NCBI GenBank assembly: GCA_964555055.1
Contig: CAZKQW010000001.1
Span: forward strand, 124,001 to 188,000
Length of the DNA: 64,000 nucleotides
Direction: 5' to 3'
From: GCA-016699445 sp964555055
GTDB lineage: Bacteria > UBA10199 > JACPAL01 > GCA-016699445
In this document: positions 27,201-36,317 of the stretch, piece after piece
Numbering within the stretch: position 1 is the first letter of the stretch
How the letters are laid out: every line of letters begins with the position of its first letter
Notes under the pieces: model-generated
Databases searched by the model: none
The model's input: only the letters and a program-made list of their open reading frames with translations
Told to the model about the DNA's origin: nothing
Program-made: the position numbers and the translations under genes

Positions 27201-29773
27201 TTAGAATGAATATCCCCTAAAAACTCAAAAACGGCGGTGCTCCCGTCTTGCACGCTTCCAGAGAGCGCCGCACGCCTCATGGCCAAACGCGTCCCTTCGC
27301 TCGGCATAACGAATGCCCCGGCTTGCCATAAGGAAGGGGCGAGACATTCTGAGGCCACTGAAGGGATGTCTCCGAGATGCATGTGCGGTACGACCAGGGG
27401 ATCTGATGAATTGGGCTTGGAATTCGAAGCATCCGAAGCCATCATCAAAGCGGGCCTTCGGTCCCTTTCCATGTAAAAAACCGTCAAATACTCCACATAT
27501 GAGAGTCCTCCGAACGGCTCCCATTCAACAGCCCACCTACCGTCATCGATAAAAAGACTTCCTGATTCCGCGGGTAAGCCAGACCCCTGCACCGGATTTT
27601 TTTTAAACTTCACTCCCGCTACGAACTCATCCTGGGATCTTAAATCATCGGGTGGGCCTGCTAAGTCTCTCCAGAGATCGTGCCATCGCTGAGATGAGTC
27701 TTGAGACGTCTCACCGCATACCATCATGATTTCGGACCCATCACCGCGACGAAATCTCACTGCATCTATGCCTATCCCTTCCGTGGTAGATTCGAAGGCT
27801 TCAAGGACCGCTAGCGTCAGATCGACGGGTTTTTGTGCGATGACGAATGTCACTTGATCGTAATAATCTCCTCCGTCGATTCGCACTCTGATTTGCGGGT
27901 CGATGCCGTCCCGGAACACCGCCTTTCTACGTGAAAAATCCTCCAAAACCCAACGGGACCTCCAAGGGTGGATAGCATGCCTTAAACCTTGGTCATCGCG
28001 CCATGAGATCCCGCCTAGCGATTGGCCTTCATCCTCTCCGAAAAGGATCGGTTCGGGGCCTTCTCCAAAATTCACCCATCGATAATGAACGCATCCGTCT
28101 TCTTCAAACCGTTGGAGGTAAAGCCTCTTCCCGTCATCAAAAGTCACCCTTAAGATTTTAGGGTTCTTGGAAGAGCCGTCGATGCGGGAAAGATTTTTCC
28201 ATGAAGCCACGCGAGCCGAAAAGAGACGAGACATGTGGGCATGAGTCTCCTCATCAACGGAGTTCCAATCCTCAGGAAGTTTCTGCTCTGAGGGAGCTAT
28301 TTTTACCAAACGCCATTTTTCGCCGAAACTTCGACGGCCTTGATCTTCATTCCCGAAAAATCCGAAGCAATCTCCTACCGACACGCGCAGCAAATCCTGC
28401 TTCCCTTCCCTCGTCACCAGCGACATTTGAACGCCATCGGCACCCATGGAAACGGCGACACACACGGTAGCGCCTTTTCCGTCGTTGATTAAAACCTGAT
28501 TCTCATGGCCAGGATCGGGCAAGAAAACACCCCGCATGAAGAGCCCTTTAATTTCCACCGCCACCGGGGTGCTACAGACGAGCCCTGAAAACACCAGCGT
28601 TACCTCATGCGGATCCCAGGGTGGATCCGTCATGGTACGGATCGTCTCGTCGGTAGGCATAAGATAATCTGGAGATTTCCCGTCACCCAAGCTCTGATTC
28701 ACATTAAAGAGAGGGTTTACGCTATAGGTGACCGAACAGCTCAAAGGATAGACATCATACGCGCCTAGGGGTTTTCTTTGTTGAGCCATCTGTATCTGCT
28801 GCCCGGGAATTCTCAAAGTGTATCCTTGGCCGTTTATAAGAAGGTCGTCCCCGTCCTTGCGAAAAGTCAGAAAAAGGGGTTTTTCGTTAGATATGGGACT
28901 CCATCGTTTCAAGGAAGCTCTCTCCGGCAATAGGCTGCTATCGACGACAATGAATTGAGCTTGAATGGAATCCCCATTACTTAGGCTAAAGCTCCATCTG
29001 TATCTTGTTTTCCCGCTGTCAGTGGTTTCGGCATGCACATTCACGCCTATGAGAGTGACATTGTCTCGATAGGCAATATTGACGGCTTTCGGACTGGCTG
29101 TAGGTTGGGATATAGAGTCAAGACCCGAAGCGTTTTCTGTATAAGAAACAAGAGAAACTCGACGGGAAGAGGAGCTTGCCTCTTCAAATCGTAAGGCTAT
29201 GAGAATTTTCCCGATGGACGGAAGGTCCGCCTCCAAAGTCGACAATTTTCCGGGAGCACGACGTATTCGTACCGCGGTCGTCTTAAGCTCTCCTGAAGGA
29301 CTGACATAAGTAAGTAGGCTCTCCTCACCGACTTTTTTAATCCCCTTTAAGTTCAGCTCTATGGTGAATGAAAGACGCGATCCATCCCGAAAAATAATGA
29401 CTAAGGCATATTTGCCGGGGCTGATCTTCTCTTCACGAAAAAGCACGGGACCCACTTGAGGCAAATCCGACAAGCTAAAACCGCTTAGGCAAAGGCCCGC
29501 TTTGTTTTGCCGCGGTCTGTCTGAAAACGCCCCATCCAAGGTTAAAAGTTCTGCTGCCATTTGAGGAAAGAAGGGTGATCCAGGGAAAATAGGAGGAAAC
29601 GTCAACGAGTGGGTCGGGGGCTGTACCCGAGGCCTGACTTTATCCTCAAACCGATCCGGATTGGCTTGAAATCTTAATAACTCTTGTAGCCTCCCTCCAC
29701 GCCCACTATCAGGAGCGAGGTTGATTTGAGGGGAGCTTAAGTCCCAGTGATGAAACGAAATGGAAGTCTTCAT
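24266..29773 (-). CDS. Giant protein of unknown family (about 1835 aa)
   Basis: I place the start at the ATG at 29773, which has AGGA 5 nt upstream and lies clear of folC. An earlier in-frame ATG at 29884 would overlap folC and lacks a ribosome site. No signal peptide, lipobox or clear membrane helix is visible. The whole length appears beta-rich and polar, with many segments of the type RYRWSFSLSNGDSIQAQF and WSILLQEEDGTSRVI, suggesting a chain of beta-sandwich modules. A Pro/Asp-rich charged linker lies near the C-terminus (DRKDRKEGKDEKTPGDADAP). No catalytic motif or family is recognised. Its partner in transcription is the LolA-like gene. Function unknown. Confidence 0.7.
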   Translation of the reverse strand: MKTSISFHHWDLSSPQINLAPDSGRGGRLQELLRFQANPDRFEDKVRPRVQPPTHSLTFPPIFPGSPFFPQMAAELLTLDGAFSDRPRQNKAGLCLSGFSLSDLPQVGPVLFREEKISPGKYALVIIFRDGSRLSFTIELNLKGIKKVGEESLLTYVSPSGELKTTAVRIRRAPGKLSTLEADLPSIGKILIALRFEEASSSSRRVSLVSYTENASGLDSISQPTASPKAVNIAYRDNVTLIGVNVHAETTDSGKTRYRWSFSLSNGDSIQAQFIVVDSSLLPERASLKRWSPISNEKPLFLTFRKDGDDLLINGQGYTLRIPGQQIQMAQQRKPLGAYDVYPLSCSVTYSVNPLFNVNQSLGDGKSPDYLMPTDETIRTMTDPPWDPHEVTLVFSGLVCSTPVAVEIKGLFMRGVFLPDPGHENQVLINDGKGATVCVAVSMGADGVQMSLVTREGKQDLLRVSVGDCFGFFGNEDQGRRSFGEKWRLVKIAPSEQKLPEDWNSVDEETHAHMSRLFSARVASWKNLSRIDGSSKNPKILRVTFDDGKRLYLQRFEEDGCVHYRWVNFGEGPEPILFGEDEGQSLGGISWRDDQGLRHAIHPWRSRWVLEDFSRRKAVFRDGIDPQIRVRIDGGDYYDQVTFVIAQKPVDLTLAVLEAFESTTEGIGIDAVRFRRGDGSEIMMVCGETSQDSSQRWHDLWRDLAGPPDDLRSQDEFVAGVKFKKNPVQGSGLPAESGSLFIDDGRWAVEWEPFGGLSYVEYLTVFYMERDRRPALMMASDASNSKPNSSDPLVVPHMHLGDIPSVASECLAPSLWQAGAFVMPSEGTRLAMRRAALSGSVQDGSTAVFEFLGDIHSKPGVHSAAVVFGVFNRDGEKSYTFYGWTLKVPMVFRDGRWIPDADAGILMMERRRPRVDPRKPEVVIGNRLITSQNAFRFRVETVEGRWSILLQEEDGTSRVIRAFHSLLDGARGKFLSPDFGLTFGHVTREADEQLRLVSVYTGAPLPSIPIEVRVQFDDQPGLATPIFGQPVVRIRSEWLEQAPIVLDLSPGYSTAVPGVFSETHLTHSDGHDVRVVMHHQAGRQSEVAGVSVQGKSLDPANILVERDEEGTIGVSFSSGDTSRTDSLQWRFVFEDDPSHFSVGRISLGGNDSEWEGVSFNPNDWTPAAIMQEREGVSIAANPPKMKPSRVRGNDETSPERIEKFPTGEPFIYVPQRRTELAAPEGRKRLRVRFEFQAAEGTEGAIRKDVVVPLEYDLLHQVWRPQTKTDRVDISIGNASGAAQVSQTSNRVWVISWGGRNFFCGNFYANETRDAGPDGRPIPVIWESPGRLPHRSHVEAFLKSRQASPGDEVRIPIPEGKPTEISVELPGNPNLSLTIASLPQPKRGGHFLVVRGPAQTQGGGDVAVRYYFPVGNSSAAFEIAGEGAYVLRCREGVETPHIVIAKTHPGAEGLFSPARAHKMVLLSGEGPQALFLIDGHAGSFKEDVEKAAKEDGAYVRRQLYDAMSGSTYEVLFRVEGKRRKKLVFLGLAVFSEEGITVVKTEKMETASSTVIRTEEGFYLSMPRHPGESLVASFHGCVLPKHLLLEKAWEVTSATTGDFSQAPEALEDLLVTVSRKKRGLSIDKDYYKNPDHRREVAQTIAEKLGIPRVLMRNLEENELPLGISLKPLENGQTSPRGPFVLVKQSYSGYKFEAVTPRVGDVSAIYFYDRSVPFTQFTIAGRRYVALEGPYKGVLFYWTRVRSFWVLVEITPPALRNALALVQDPNAVLPPDRKDRKEGKDEKTPGDADAPFADPPADSASDPVDDAVADYLMRLPEVRAAINRHNNDPSPQTS

Positions 29774-29828
29774 AAATCCTGCTTTCGCGGGTCCTATCGA
29801 CATGGGTGGGGGGAAGTTGCCCGAAAAA

Positions 29829-31076
29829 TCAGGGTATTTTGAAAAAATGAGTCTTTTGAAGAAGAGAGCGTGCGGCACCGGCAATATAAAAAGACCCGGT
29901 GATCAAAAAAATATCTTCTGCTTTCAAGTCTTTAAGGGAAAATTCTAAAGCTTTTTCTAAGTCGTCGAAACATTCCGAAGGTATCGTGAAGCCAGCGACG
30001 CACCTTAAAAAATTTTGTAGACTTCGAGGAGGGGCGGCCCTCCGAGAATCCACCTGGGTAAAGACAAAAGAATCGACCACGGAGGAAAGTCGGCTTAAAA
30101 TTTCTTTACACTTTTTATCCTCCATCATTCCTAATAAACACAGGACTTTTCTCCCTTTTTTTTCTTTTTCGAGGTAAGCGACGGTTTTTTCGATGGCTTC
30201 GACATTATGCGCTCCATCCAGAAGGATCCAGGGTTGGTCGCAAACTGTCTCCAAACGCCCCGGCCATAGGACGGACGCCAAACCTTTCTCCATATCGGGG
30301 AAACAGATATGAAAACCAGAGCGGTTCAAAAGACGAACGACCTCCATCACGATAGAGGCGTTGGTCTTTTGATGCTCGCCCGCCAAACCGACGTGAGGTA
30401 ACGGAGGCCGCGCAGCCTCCCCACTTCGAGCCACTGAAGACGACCTCTTCCTAGCGACTTCAAAAATCACGCTTTCGGCGGATGGAGGCAAATCTCCGAT
30501 CACGACAGGCACACCTTCTTTGATGATGCCCGCCTTCTCAAAGGCGATCTTCTCTATCGTATCGCCTAAAAATTGTTGATGGTCCAATCCGATGCTCGTG
30601 ATGACGGATACTAAGGGGATGACGACGTTCGTCGCATCCAATCTTCCGCCAAGTCCCACCTCGACGACGGCAACGTCGATTTTCTGATCCGCGAAATATT
30701 GGAAAGCCAGAGCCGTCGTGAATTCGAAAAACGTCAACTGGATGCCCAGGCGCCTCTCCAACGTCCGAAGCCTTTCAACAAGAGCCATCAACTCTTCGGG
30801 TGAAATCATCCGCCCCGCCACCCGGATGCGTTCTCGGAAATCCTCCAAATGAGGGGACGTGTAAAGTCCTACGCGATAACCCGCGGTTTCAAGGACGGAA
30901 GCCAACATAGCCGCGGTCGAACCCTTGCCGTTAGTCCCTGCAATGTGAATGCTCGGATACGACCGGTGAGGATCGCGCGCTTCGTCTAAAAACGACCGAA
31001 TGCGCTCCAACCCTAACTTTTGTCCAAAATACTCCCGATCGGCGAGGTCAGATATGAAATATTGGTAGGACTGCAT
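29829..31076 (-). CDS. folC: Folylpolyglutamate synthase / dihydrofolate synthase
   Basis: A Mur-ligase-family ATP-dependent enzyme that adds glutamate to dihydropteroate or folates in the cytoplasm. The 415-aa product has the P-loop AGTNGKGST (about 46-54), TSPHLEDFRERIRV (about 74-87), EVGLGGRLDATN (about 138-149), SIGLDHQQFLG (about 160-170) and the C-terminal domain with LLDGAHNVEA. All family motifs are in place and the length is typical. It lies upstream of the giant unknown gene with a 55-bp gap and diverges from the 31171 gene. Confidence 0.93.
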   Translation of the reverse strand: MQSYQYFISDLADREYFGQKLGLERIRSFLDEARDPHRSYPSIHIAGTNGKGSTAAMLASVLETAGYRVGLYTSPHLEDFRERIRVAGRMISPEELMALVERLRTLERRLGIQLTFFEFTTALAFQYFADQKIDVAVVEVGLGGRLDATNVVIPLVSVITSIGLDHQQFLGDTIEKIAFEKAGIIKEGVPVVIGDLPPSAESVIFEVARKRSSSVARSGEAARPPLPHVGLAGEHQKTNASIVMEVVRLLNRSGFHICFPDMEKGLASVLWPGRLETVCDQPWILLDGAHNVEAIEKTVAYLEKEKKGRKVLCLLGMMEDKKCKEILSRLSSVVDSFVFTQVDSRRAAPPRSLQNFLRCVAGFTIPSECFDDLEKALEFSLKDLKAEDIFLITGSFYIAGAARSLLQKTHFFKIP

Positions 31077-31170
31077 GGAAATTTATCTCCGCGAAACCGA
31101 TATAAAATTAAAGTCTAATGTCGAGTCCCTAAAAAGAGCAACTTCCCATTCCAATTTTCGAAAAAGGACC

Positions 31171-31935
31171 ATGAAGTTAACGCCCGCTCTACTAATGGAT
31201 GCCTACCAACAAGTGCTCCGGAGTATTCCATTTAGTTCCGCCACGCCTATTCTTAAATCCGCTGGAAAATCCTTTGAGAAGAGGTGTGGCGGTAACTGTA
31301 TTGATCAGAGCGCTTGTCTCAAAGAACAATTAGAGACCTTTGAAGACGCGAGGGTTCGTGTTTTGACAGATAAGAAGCATTACGCTCTTTTAGTGAGCAT
31401 TCAAGAAGGTTTATTCTTCTTGGATGTTTATTCGATGATGCATGAGCCATTAATATTAAGGCCTGGTTGCAGTTTATTCAGTGCTGCCTATCCCCACTTC
31501 AACGGGGATATGAGCAGAATTGAGACTTTTTACGATGGCGACGAATTACGTATGACAAAGACCATTGCAGGTGTGACGGATACCGAAAGTATTGTCATGA
31601 GGATAGCGGAAGATAACCCCCATCTTCCTGAGGGAGATTCTTATCGACGGATCGCCATGCGCCCTACCTTGGGAAGTGTCGCCATTCGCTCCTTATATGA
31701 AGGAATCGCCGTATATGTCGCATACCCTTTAAAATCCGGCTTTCAAGTCGATGCGGAAAAACTTTTCATAAAAACCCCCGATGGCCGAAGGTTGAAAGCG
31801 CAAGAGGAGGGATTTTCAAAATACCTGGAAAGGGTCGAACGCTCACTCGGACTTTCAGGCTCAGCGATAATCAGTACCATCTTCGATTCCGCGGAGACCT
31901 ATTACCAATCAAGAGCGAGAAAAAATGCAGATTAA
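31171..31935 (+). CDS. Arylamine N-acetyltransferase-like protein with a Cys-His-Asp triad
   Basis: About 254 aa from the ATG at 31171, preceded by AAAGGA; the open frame continues upstream without a good start. The sequence shows a papain/NAT-like layout: Cys43 in CGGNCIDQ, His70 in TDKKHYALLV and Asp85 in LFFLDVYS. The 15-residue His-to-Asp spacing matches the arylamine N-acetyltransferase triad (C69-H107-D122 in the Salmonella enzyme). The Cys-to-His stretch is shorter and the rest is divergent. The family would transfer an acetyl or acyl group from CoA. Substrate is unknown. The gene overlaps the next by 11 bp and forms a two-gene unit with it. Confidence 0.5.
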   Translation: MKLTPALLMDAYQQVLRSIPFSSATPILKSAGKSFEKRCGGNCIDQSACLKEQLETFEDARVRVLTDKKHYALLVSIQEGLFFLDVYSMMHEPLILRPGCSLFSAAYPHFNGDMSRIETFYDGDELRMTKTIAGVTDTESIVMRIAEDNPHLPEGDSYRRIAMRPTLGSVAIRSLYEGIAVYVAYPLKSGFQVDAEKLFIKTPDGRRLKAQEEGFSKYLERVERSLGLSGSAIISTIFDSAETYYQSRARKNAD

Positions 31936-33946
31936 TAATCCTCATTCTATTTTAGACGACTCACGAATACGGAGCCCTTCCTTCGAAGGGCCTGTCCGGA
32001 AACAAAATATTTTATTCGTTGCCGGCCAGCTGAACCTAGTCGGGGGAGCCGAAAATTTTCTTTCTTCATTAATGAAGCATTTGAAATATAACCCTAACAC
32101 TCTCTTCGCACCGAAATTATTGGTCTTGGCGGGGCAAAGCAAGCTTGGCGATGCAATCTCCCAAAGCGGGATCGAAGTTGCTTTGCTTCATCAACGTTTG
32201 CCTTTAGAGACCTTAAACCAAGGGGACCGTTTTGACGTGTGCCATGTTCTGGATACGCCCGAAAAAGCCGCAAAAGCTTTGGGGATGGCAGGAGCCTGGA
32301 GCTTAGTCGAAGGCGCGGATATGCTTGTCGGCTTGATGACTCCTGCCTGTGTTTCAGCTACCCATATCGCCGCTGCCCTGAAAGAACGCAGCGGACGAGA
32401 AATACCGGTTTTTTGGGCGCAGCGCGATACGGATCCGACTTTGTATAATTCAGAAACTTTGATCGAAATGAGTCAGGGTTTATCTCGCGGTGCAGCCACC
32501 GTCATATGCTGCTCTCCATCTTCGAAGGAAGTTTACCAACGGCTGTATCCGGCTACTGTGCGCTGTATCGACATCTTCAATGGAGTGGATACCGAATTCT
32601 TCGACTATGATCCTGAGAAAAGGGCTTGTTTGCGTCAAAGATTGGGTATTCTCGCGGATAGTCCCGTGATCGGCATGGCAGCTCGTTACTCTCCCATGAA
32701 AAACATCCTTGGATTCATCAGTGTCGCAAAAGCGCTAAGGAATGAGATCCCTAACGTCCATTTCTTATTATGTGGATCCGGCATGGAGGAAAGCAATCAG
32801 GACTTGAAAGCAGCGGTTTCGCAGGCTTTGGAAGGACACATCCATTTTTTGGGAGTCTTTAACCGCTCCGAAATGCCCGATTTCTATAACGCGTGCGACG
32901 TCTTATTCTCCCCTTCTCTTCCAGGGGAAGCGGCGAGTAACTCCTTGATCGAGTCTATATCTTGCGGAACTCAGATCGTCGTCACCGACGTAGGGGATTC
33001 ATCTGCTATCGCCGGTCATGATCCAGAACGTGTCCTTCCGATACCCGGGCAACACATTAATACTGCGGATTGGACCGAAAAAGCTAAAGCCGCTTTGATT
33101 CGATGCCTAAAAAAGGCTGCAGATACACATCAGGCAAATCAATTAAGGTCCGCCGTTAGATCCCTCGCAAAACAAAATTTTTCCGATGAATCATGCTATC
33201 TAAGTTATGAAGGAGTTTTCCTGCATCATATCATTCTATTAGCCATACAAGCCTTACGGCTAACCGCAATAGGAATGCCTGTTCTGTTGCCTGGGAAACG
33301 GACGAACCACGTTTTTGAAGTCGACAGCAATCAGGGAAAGCTATTCGTAAAAGTCTATCGAACCCAAGGAAGAGATATGATTGAAGATGCGGCGAGGGTA
33401 CAATCTGTAATCCCCAAAACTAAATTATTTCCGTATTTCTTAGGTCAATACTTTATAGAAGGTGTTTTAATCGAAATCACCCGGGAAATTCCGGGGACCA
33501 TTCTTGAAAGATTATCTCCTGAATACGTCGCAGAGCATCTTGCTGATTTAGGTAGGGTTGTCGCTCTTTTCCATCAGAATACTGAAGGAATAAGTTTGGA
33601 AGGTTCTCGAGATCTTCCCCGACAAGGACAACCCGAAGATGAAGAGGAACGAACGAGGTGGAACCGATTGCCCACGGGAGTGATTCATTGCGACATTAAT
33701 CCAAGCAATGTCGTTTATAACCCGTCACTGCCAGATGAGAGCGTCATAATAGATCTGGAAGCCGTTCGAGAAGGCGTTCTTTTGACGGATATCGCGCGGG
33801 CCATCCATGAATTTTCGAAGGATTCGAAGGATCAAGCTCATTTCCTTAAAGGATACGAGTCCATCAGGCCTCTGACTCAAGAGGAGAAGGCTTTTCTTCC
33901 TCATGCCCTCAATTACATTGCACGGGATAGAATTAAAAAGAGTTAG
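31925..33946 (+). CDS. Fusion of a GT4 glycosyltransferase and an APH-type small-molecule kinase
   Basis: A 673-aa cytoplasmic two-domain protein. The first part (about 25-405) is a GT-B glycosyltransferase family 4 enzyme: GGAENFL near the N-terminus, FNGVDTEFF (about 220), GMAARYSPMKN and the donor-site region EAASNSLIESISCG. The second part (about 435-665) has the aminoglycoside/choline-kinase fold with the catalytic loop GVIHCDINPSN (about 585-595) and the metal-binding IIDLEAV (about 608-614). Such a protein could add a sugar and then phosphorylate the sugar or the acceptor. It overlaps the NAT-like gene. The pair is isolated between folC and sigma-54 regulators. Acceptor unknown. Confidence 0.75.
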   Translation: MQINNPHSILDDSRIRSPSFEGPVRKQNILFVAGQLNLVGGAENFLSSLMKHLKYNPNTLFAPKLLVLAGQSKLGDAISQSGIEVALLHQRLPLETLNQGDRFDVCHVLDTPEKAAKALGMAGAWSLVEGADMLVGLMTPACVSATHIAAALKERSGREIPVFWAQRDTDPTLYNSETLIEMSQGLSRGAATVICCSPSSKEVYQRLYPATVRCIDIFNGVDTEFFDYDPEKRACLRQRLGILADSPVIGMAARYSPMKNILGFISVAKALRNEIPNVHFLLCGSGMEESNQDLKAAVSQALEGHIHFLGVFNRSEMPDFYNACDVLFSPSLPGEAASNSLIESISCGTQIVVTDVGDSSAIAGHDPERVLPIPGQHINTADWTEKAKAALIRCLKKAADTHQANQLRSAVRSLAKQNFSDESCYLSYEGVFLHHIILLAIQALRLTAIGMPVLLPGKRTNHVFEVDSNQGKLFVKVYRTQGRDMIEDAARVQSVIPKTKLFPYFLGQYFIEGVLIEITREIPGTILERLSPEYVAEHLADLGRVVALFHQNTEGISLEGSRDLPRQGQPEDEEERTRWNRLPTGVIHCDINPSNVVYNPSLPDESVIIDLEAVREGVLLTDIARAIHEFSKDSKDQAHFLKGYESIRPLTQEEKAFLPHALNYIARDRIKKS

Positions 33947-35310
33947 ACCTTAATACCGTATTTCTTGATCTTGCGGTAAAGGGTGGCTTGGCCGATGCCC
34001 AGCTTTTTGGCCGCAGTGATCACGTCGCCCATGCAGCGGCGCAGCGCGTTCTCGATTGCGTAACGCTCGACTTGCTTCAAGGGGACGATCTTCTGGGCGT
34101 TCGGGTCCCAGCTCTCGGTCTCCGTCGCGACCTTCCGCTCGAGGTTCACGATGAAGCGCGGCAAATACTTCAAGCGCACGCGGGTATCGTCGTTCAGCAC
34201 GACGATGCGTTCGATGTTGTTCTCGATCTCCCGCACGTTGCCCGGCCAGTCGTAGTTCACCAAGGCGTCGATCGCCGCCGGTTCGAATCCCTTGAACTTC
34301 TTTTGGTTCTCCTCGGAGTACTTTTCGAGGAAGTAATGGGCCAAAAGCGGGATGTCGTCGCGGCGGGCACGGATCGGGGGCAACGAAATCGGCACGACGT
34401 TGAGACGGTAATAAAGATCTTCGCGAAACGTCCCCTTCTCCACCAAGGCACGGAGATCCTTATTGGTCGCGGCGATTACGCGAATGTCGATGTGGATCTT
34501 CTCGCCGCCTCCGATACGCGTAATAGCTCTCTCTTGGAGGACGCGTAATAATTTCACTTGCAACAACAAATCCATCTCGCCGATCTCGTCCAAGAACAAC
34601 GTACCACCGTGCGCGCGCTCACAGCTTCCGATGTACTGGCGGTCGGCTCCCGTAAAGGCGCCGCGCTCATGGCCGAAGAGTTCATTTTCAAGAAGATCTT
34701 TTGGAATGGCGCCGCAGTTCAGATCGATGAATTTGTTTTGAACGCGCTCCGAGTGTTTATGAATGGCTTTAGCGACGAGCTCCTTTCCCGTACCGCTCTC
34801 CCCCATAATCAAAACCGTCGCGTTGCTCTTGGCGACCGTCTGAATCATTTGAAAAATCTCGTGCATCTGAGGTGAAGCTCCGACGATATCGTCCAAGCGT
34901 CCTTCAAAACCAACCTGACTCTCGAGCAGTTTGATCCGTTTCGACATATCGACGGCTTGCAAGGCGCGTCGTAGCGTCATCTTCACCTTATCGGCATCGG
35001 AAGACGCCTGAAGGTAATCCATAGCCCCGTTCTTCATGATCTCGACCAGAGCACCGACGTCCACTTGGTGTGACATCACCAGCACCGGCAGAGCTTCGTC
35101 GCGGCTTTTGATCTGGAGCAAGACCCCTTGCACTACCTCTAAGGATCCGCTTCCGGCGTTGAGCACGACGAGTTCGGCCGGCGGCAACGGCTGATTCTTT
35201 AATTCCTCGGAAGAAATTTCGTGGATTTGAAAACCCTCACGAGAAGCGATTTGTTGGATGGAACGGTCTAAATTTTCCTTAAACGAGATGGCGAGCATTC
35301 GATGCGTCAT
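33943..35310 (-). CDS. Sigma-54-dependent transcriptional activator with a degenerate receiver domain
   Basis: A 455-aa NtrC-class regulator. The N-terminal 120 residues fold like a receiver domain, but the position of the phospho-accepting Asp reads LVVLNAGSGS, with Asn instead of Asp, so classical phosphorylation is unlikely. The AAA+ domain (about 140-370) has the Walker A GESGTGKE, the sigma-54 contact loop GAFTGA, Walker B GGTLFLDEIGEM and the arginine region FREDLYYRLNV. A Fis-type helix-turn-helix ends the protein (AAKKLGIGQATLYRKIKKY). It overlaps the upstream activator gene by 4 bp. Target genes are not evident. Confidence 0.88.
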   Translation of the reverse strand: MTHRMLAISFKENLDRSIQQIASREGFQIHEISSEELKNQPLPPAELVVLNAGSGSLEVVQGVLLQIKSRDEALPVLVMSHQVDVGALVEIMKNGAMDYLQASSDADKVKMTLRRALQAVDMSKRIKLLESQVGFEGRLDDIVGASPQMHEIFQMIQTVAKSNATVLIMGESGTGKELVAKAIHKHSERVQNKFIDLNCGAIPKDLLENELFGHERGAFTGADRQYIGSCERAHGGTLFLDEIGEMDLLLQVKLLRVLQERAITRIGGGEKIHIDIRVIAATNKDLRALVEKGTFREDLYYRLNVVPISLPPIRARRDDIPLLAHYFLEKYSEENQKKFKGFEPAAIDALVNYDWPGNVREIENNIERIVVLNDDTRVRLKYLPRFIVNLERKVATETESWDPNAQKIVPLKQVERYAIENALRRCMGDVITAAKKLGIGQATLYRKIKKYGIKV

Positions 35311-36317
35311 GACGATGATCCTCTTTTATTTTCGCGGAACGATTTGCGGTCCACGTCGCACTTACGGATGATTTTCTTAAAATTACTGCGGTCCATTCCC
35401 GCCAATTGGGCCGCGCTGGAAACATTGCCGGCCGTTTGCTGAAGGAGCTGGGAAATATAGTTGCGGTTGAAAAGATTCAAGGCTTTTTGCTTCGCTTCTT
35501 GGTAGGGCAGGTAGGCAAATCCCGCGAACGCCCCTTCCGATTCGGAAGAAGCAAATCTTCCGGCCGTTTTTTCCCCGATCCATGAAGGGAAATCTTTCAC
35601 CCCTAAAACCTTAGCTTGAGTCAAGACGACAGCACGCTCGACGGCATTCTCAAGCTCCCGCACGTTACCCGGCCACGGATACGACTCCAAAATCCTACGG
35701 GCGTTCGAATCGAGTTCCGGAACGGGCTTACCCAACCTCTCCGAGAATTTGTTAAGAAAATAGTCGAGCAAAAGAGCCACATCCTCGAGCCTCTCCCTCA
35801 AGGGCGGAATGGCGATCGTGATCACATTCAAGCGATAGTACAAATCCTCGCGAAAGAGCCCTTTTCGGATTCTTTCATTCAAGTCGCGATGGGTCGCCGA
35901 AACGACGCGAACGTCGATGCGGATGTTCTCGCTCCCCCCTACGCGACGAATCTCGTTATTCTGTAGAACGCGCAACAGCTTCGCTTGCATGACTAAAGGA
36001 ATGTCGCCGATTTCGTCTAAAAAAAGCGTGCCTTCATGTGCCTCTTCGAAAAGTCCGCGGCGTGTGGTGTAGGCACCCGTGAACGAACCCTTCTCGTGTC
36101 CGAACAATTCACTCTCCAGCAGGTTTTCCGGAATCGCGGCGCAATTGATGACGATGAAGGGTTTGTCGCGACGAGGGCTCTGATCGTGAATGGCTTTAGC
36201 CGCCAACTCTTTACCCGTACCGCTCTCGCCCTGCACCAGAACGCTCGAATGGCTTGGGGCGACGCTAGAGATCAAAGCCTTCACCTCATTCATTTTTGGA
36301 CTAAAGCCTATCAACAT
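35307..36317 (-). CDS. Sigma-54-dependent activator lacking a sensor domain (PspF-like architecture)
   Basis: A 336-aa AAA+ activator that begins directly at the ATPase domain, like PspF or HrpR/S. Walker A GESGTGKE is at about residues 30-37, the sigma-54 loop is GSFTGA, Walker B is GTLFLDEIGD, and a Fis-type DNA-binding domain ends the protein (AAQLAGMDRSNFKKIIRK). Without a sensor it should be controlled by a partner or be constitutively active. It is encoded upstream of, and overlaps, a second activator with a degenerate receiver, so the two may form a hetero-oligomer. The region 36318-36463 holds nothing I recognise. Confidence 0.88.
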   Translation of the reverse strand: MLIGFSPKMNEVKALISSVAPSHSSVLVQGESGTGKELAAKAIHDQSPRRDKPFIVINCAAIPENLLESELFGHEKGSFTGAYTTRRGLFEEAHEGTLFLDEIGDIPLVMQAKLLRVLQNNEIRRVGGSENIRIDVRVVSATHRDLNERIRKGLFREDLYYRLNVITIAIPPLRERLEDVALLLDYFLNKFSERLGKPVPELDSNARRILESYPWPGNVRELENAVERAVVLTQAKVLGVKDFPSWIGEKTAGRFASSESEGAFAGFAYLPYQEAKQKALNLFNRNYISQLLQQTAGNVSSAAQLAGMDRSNFKKIIRKCDVDRKSFRENKRGSSS

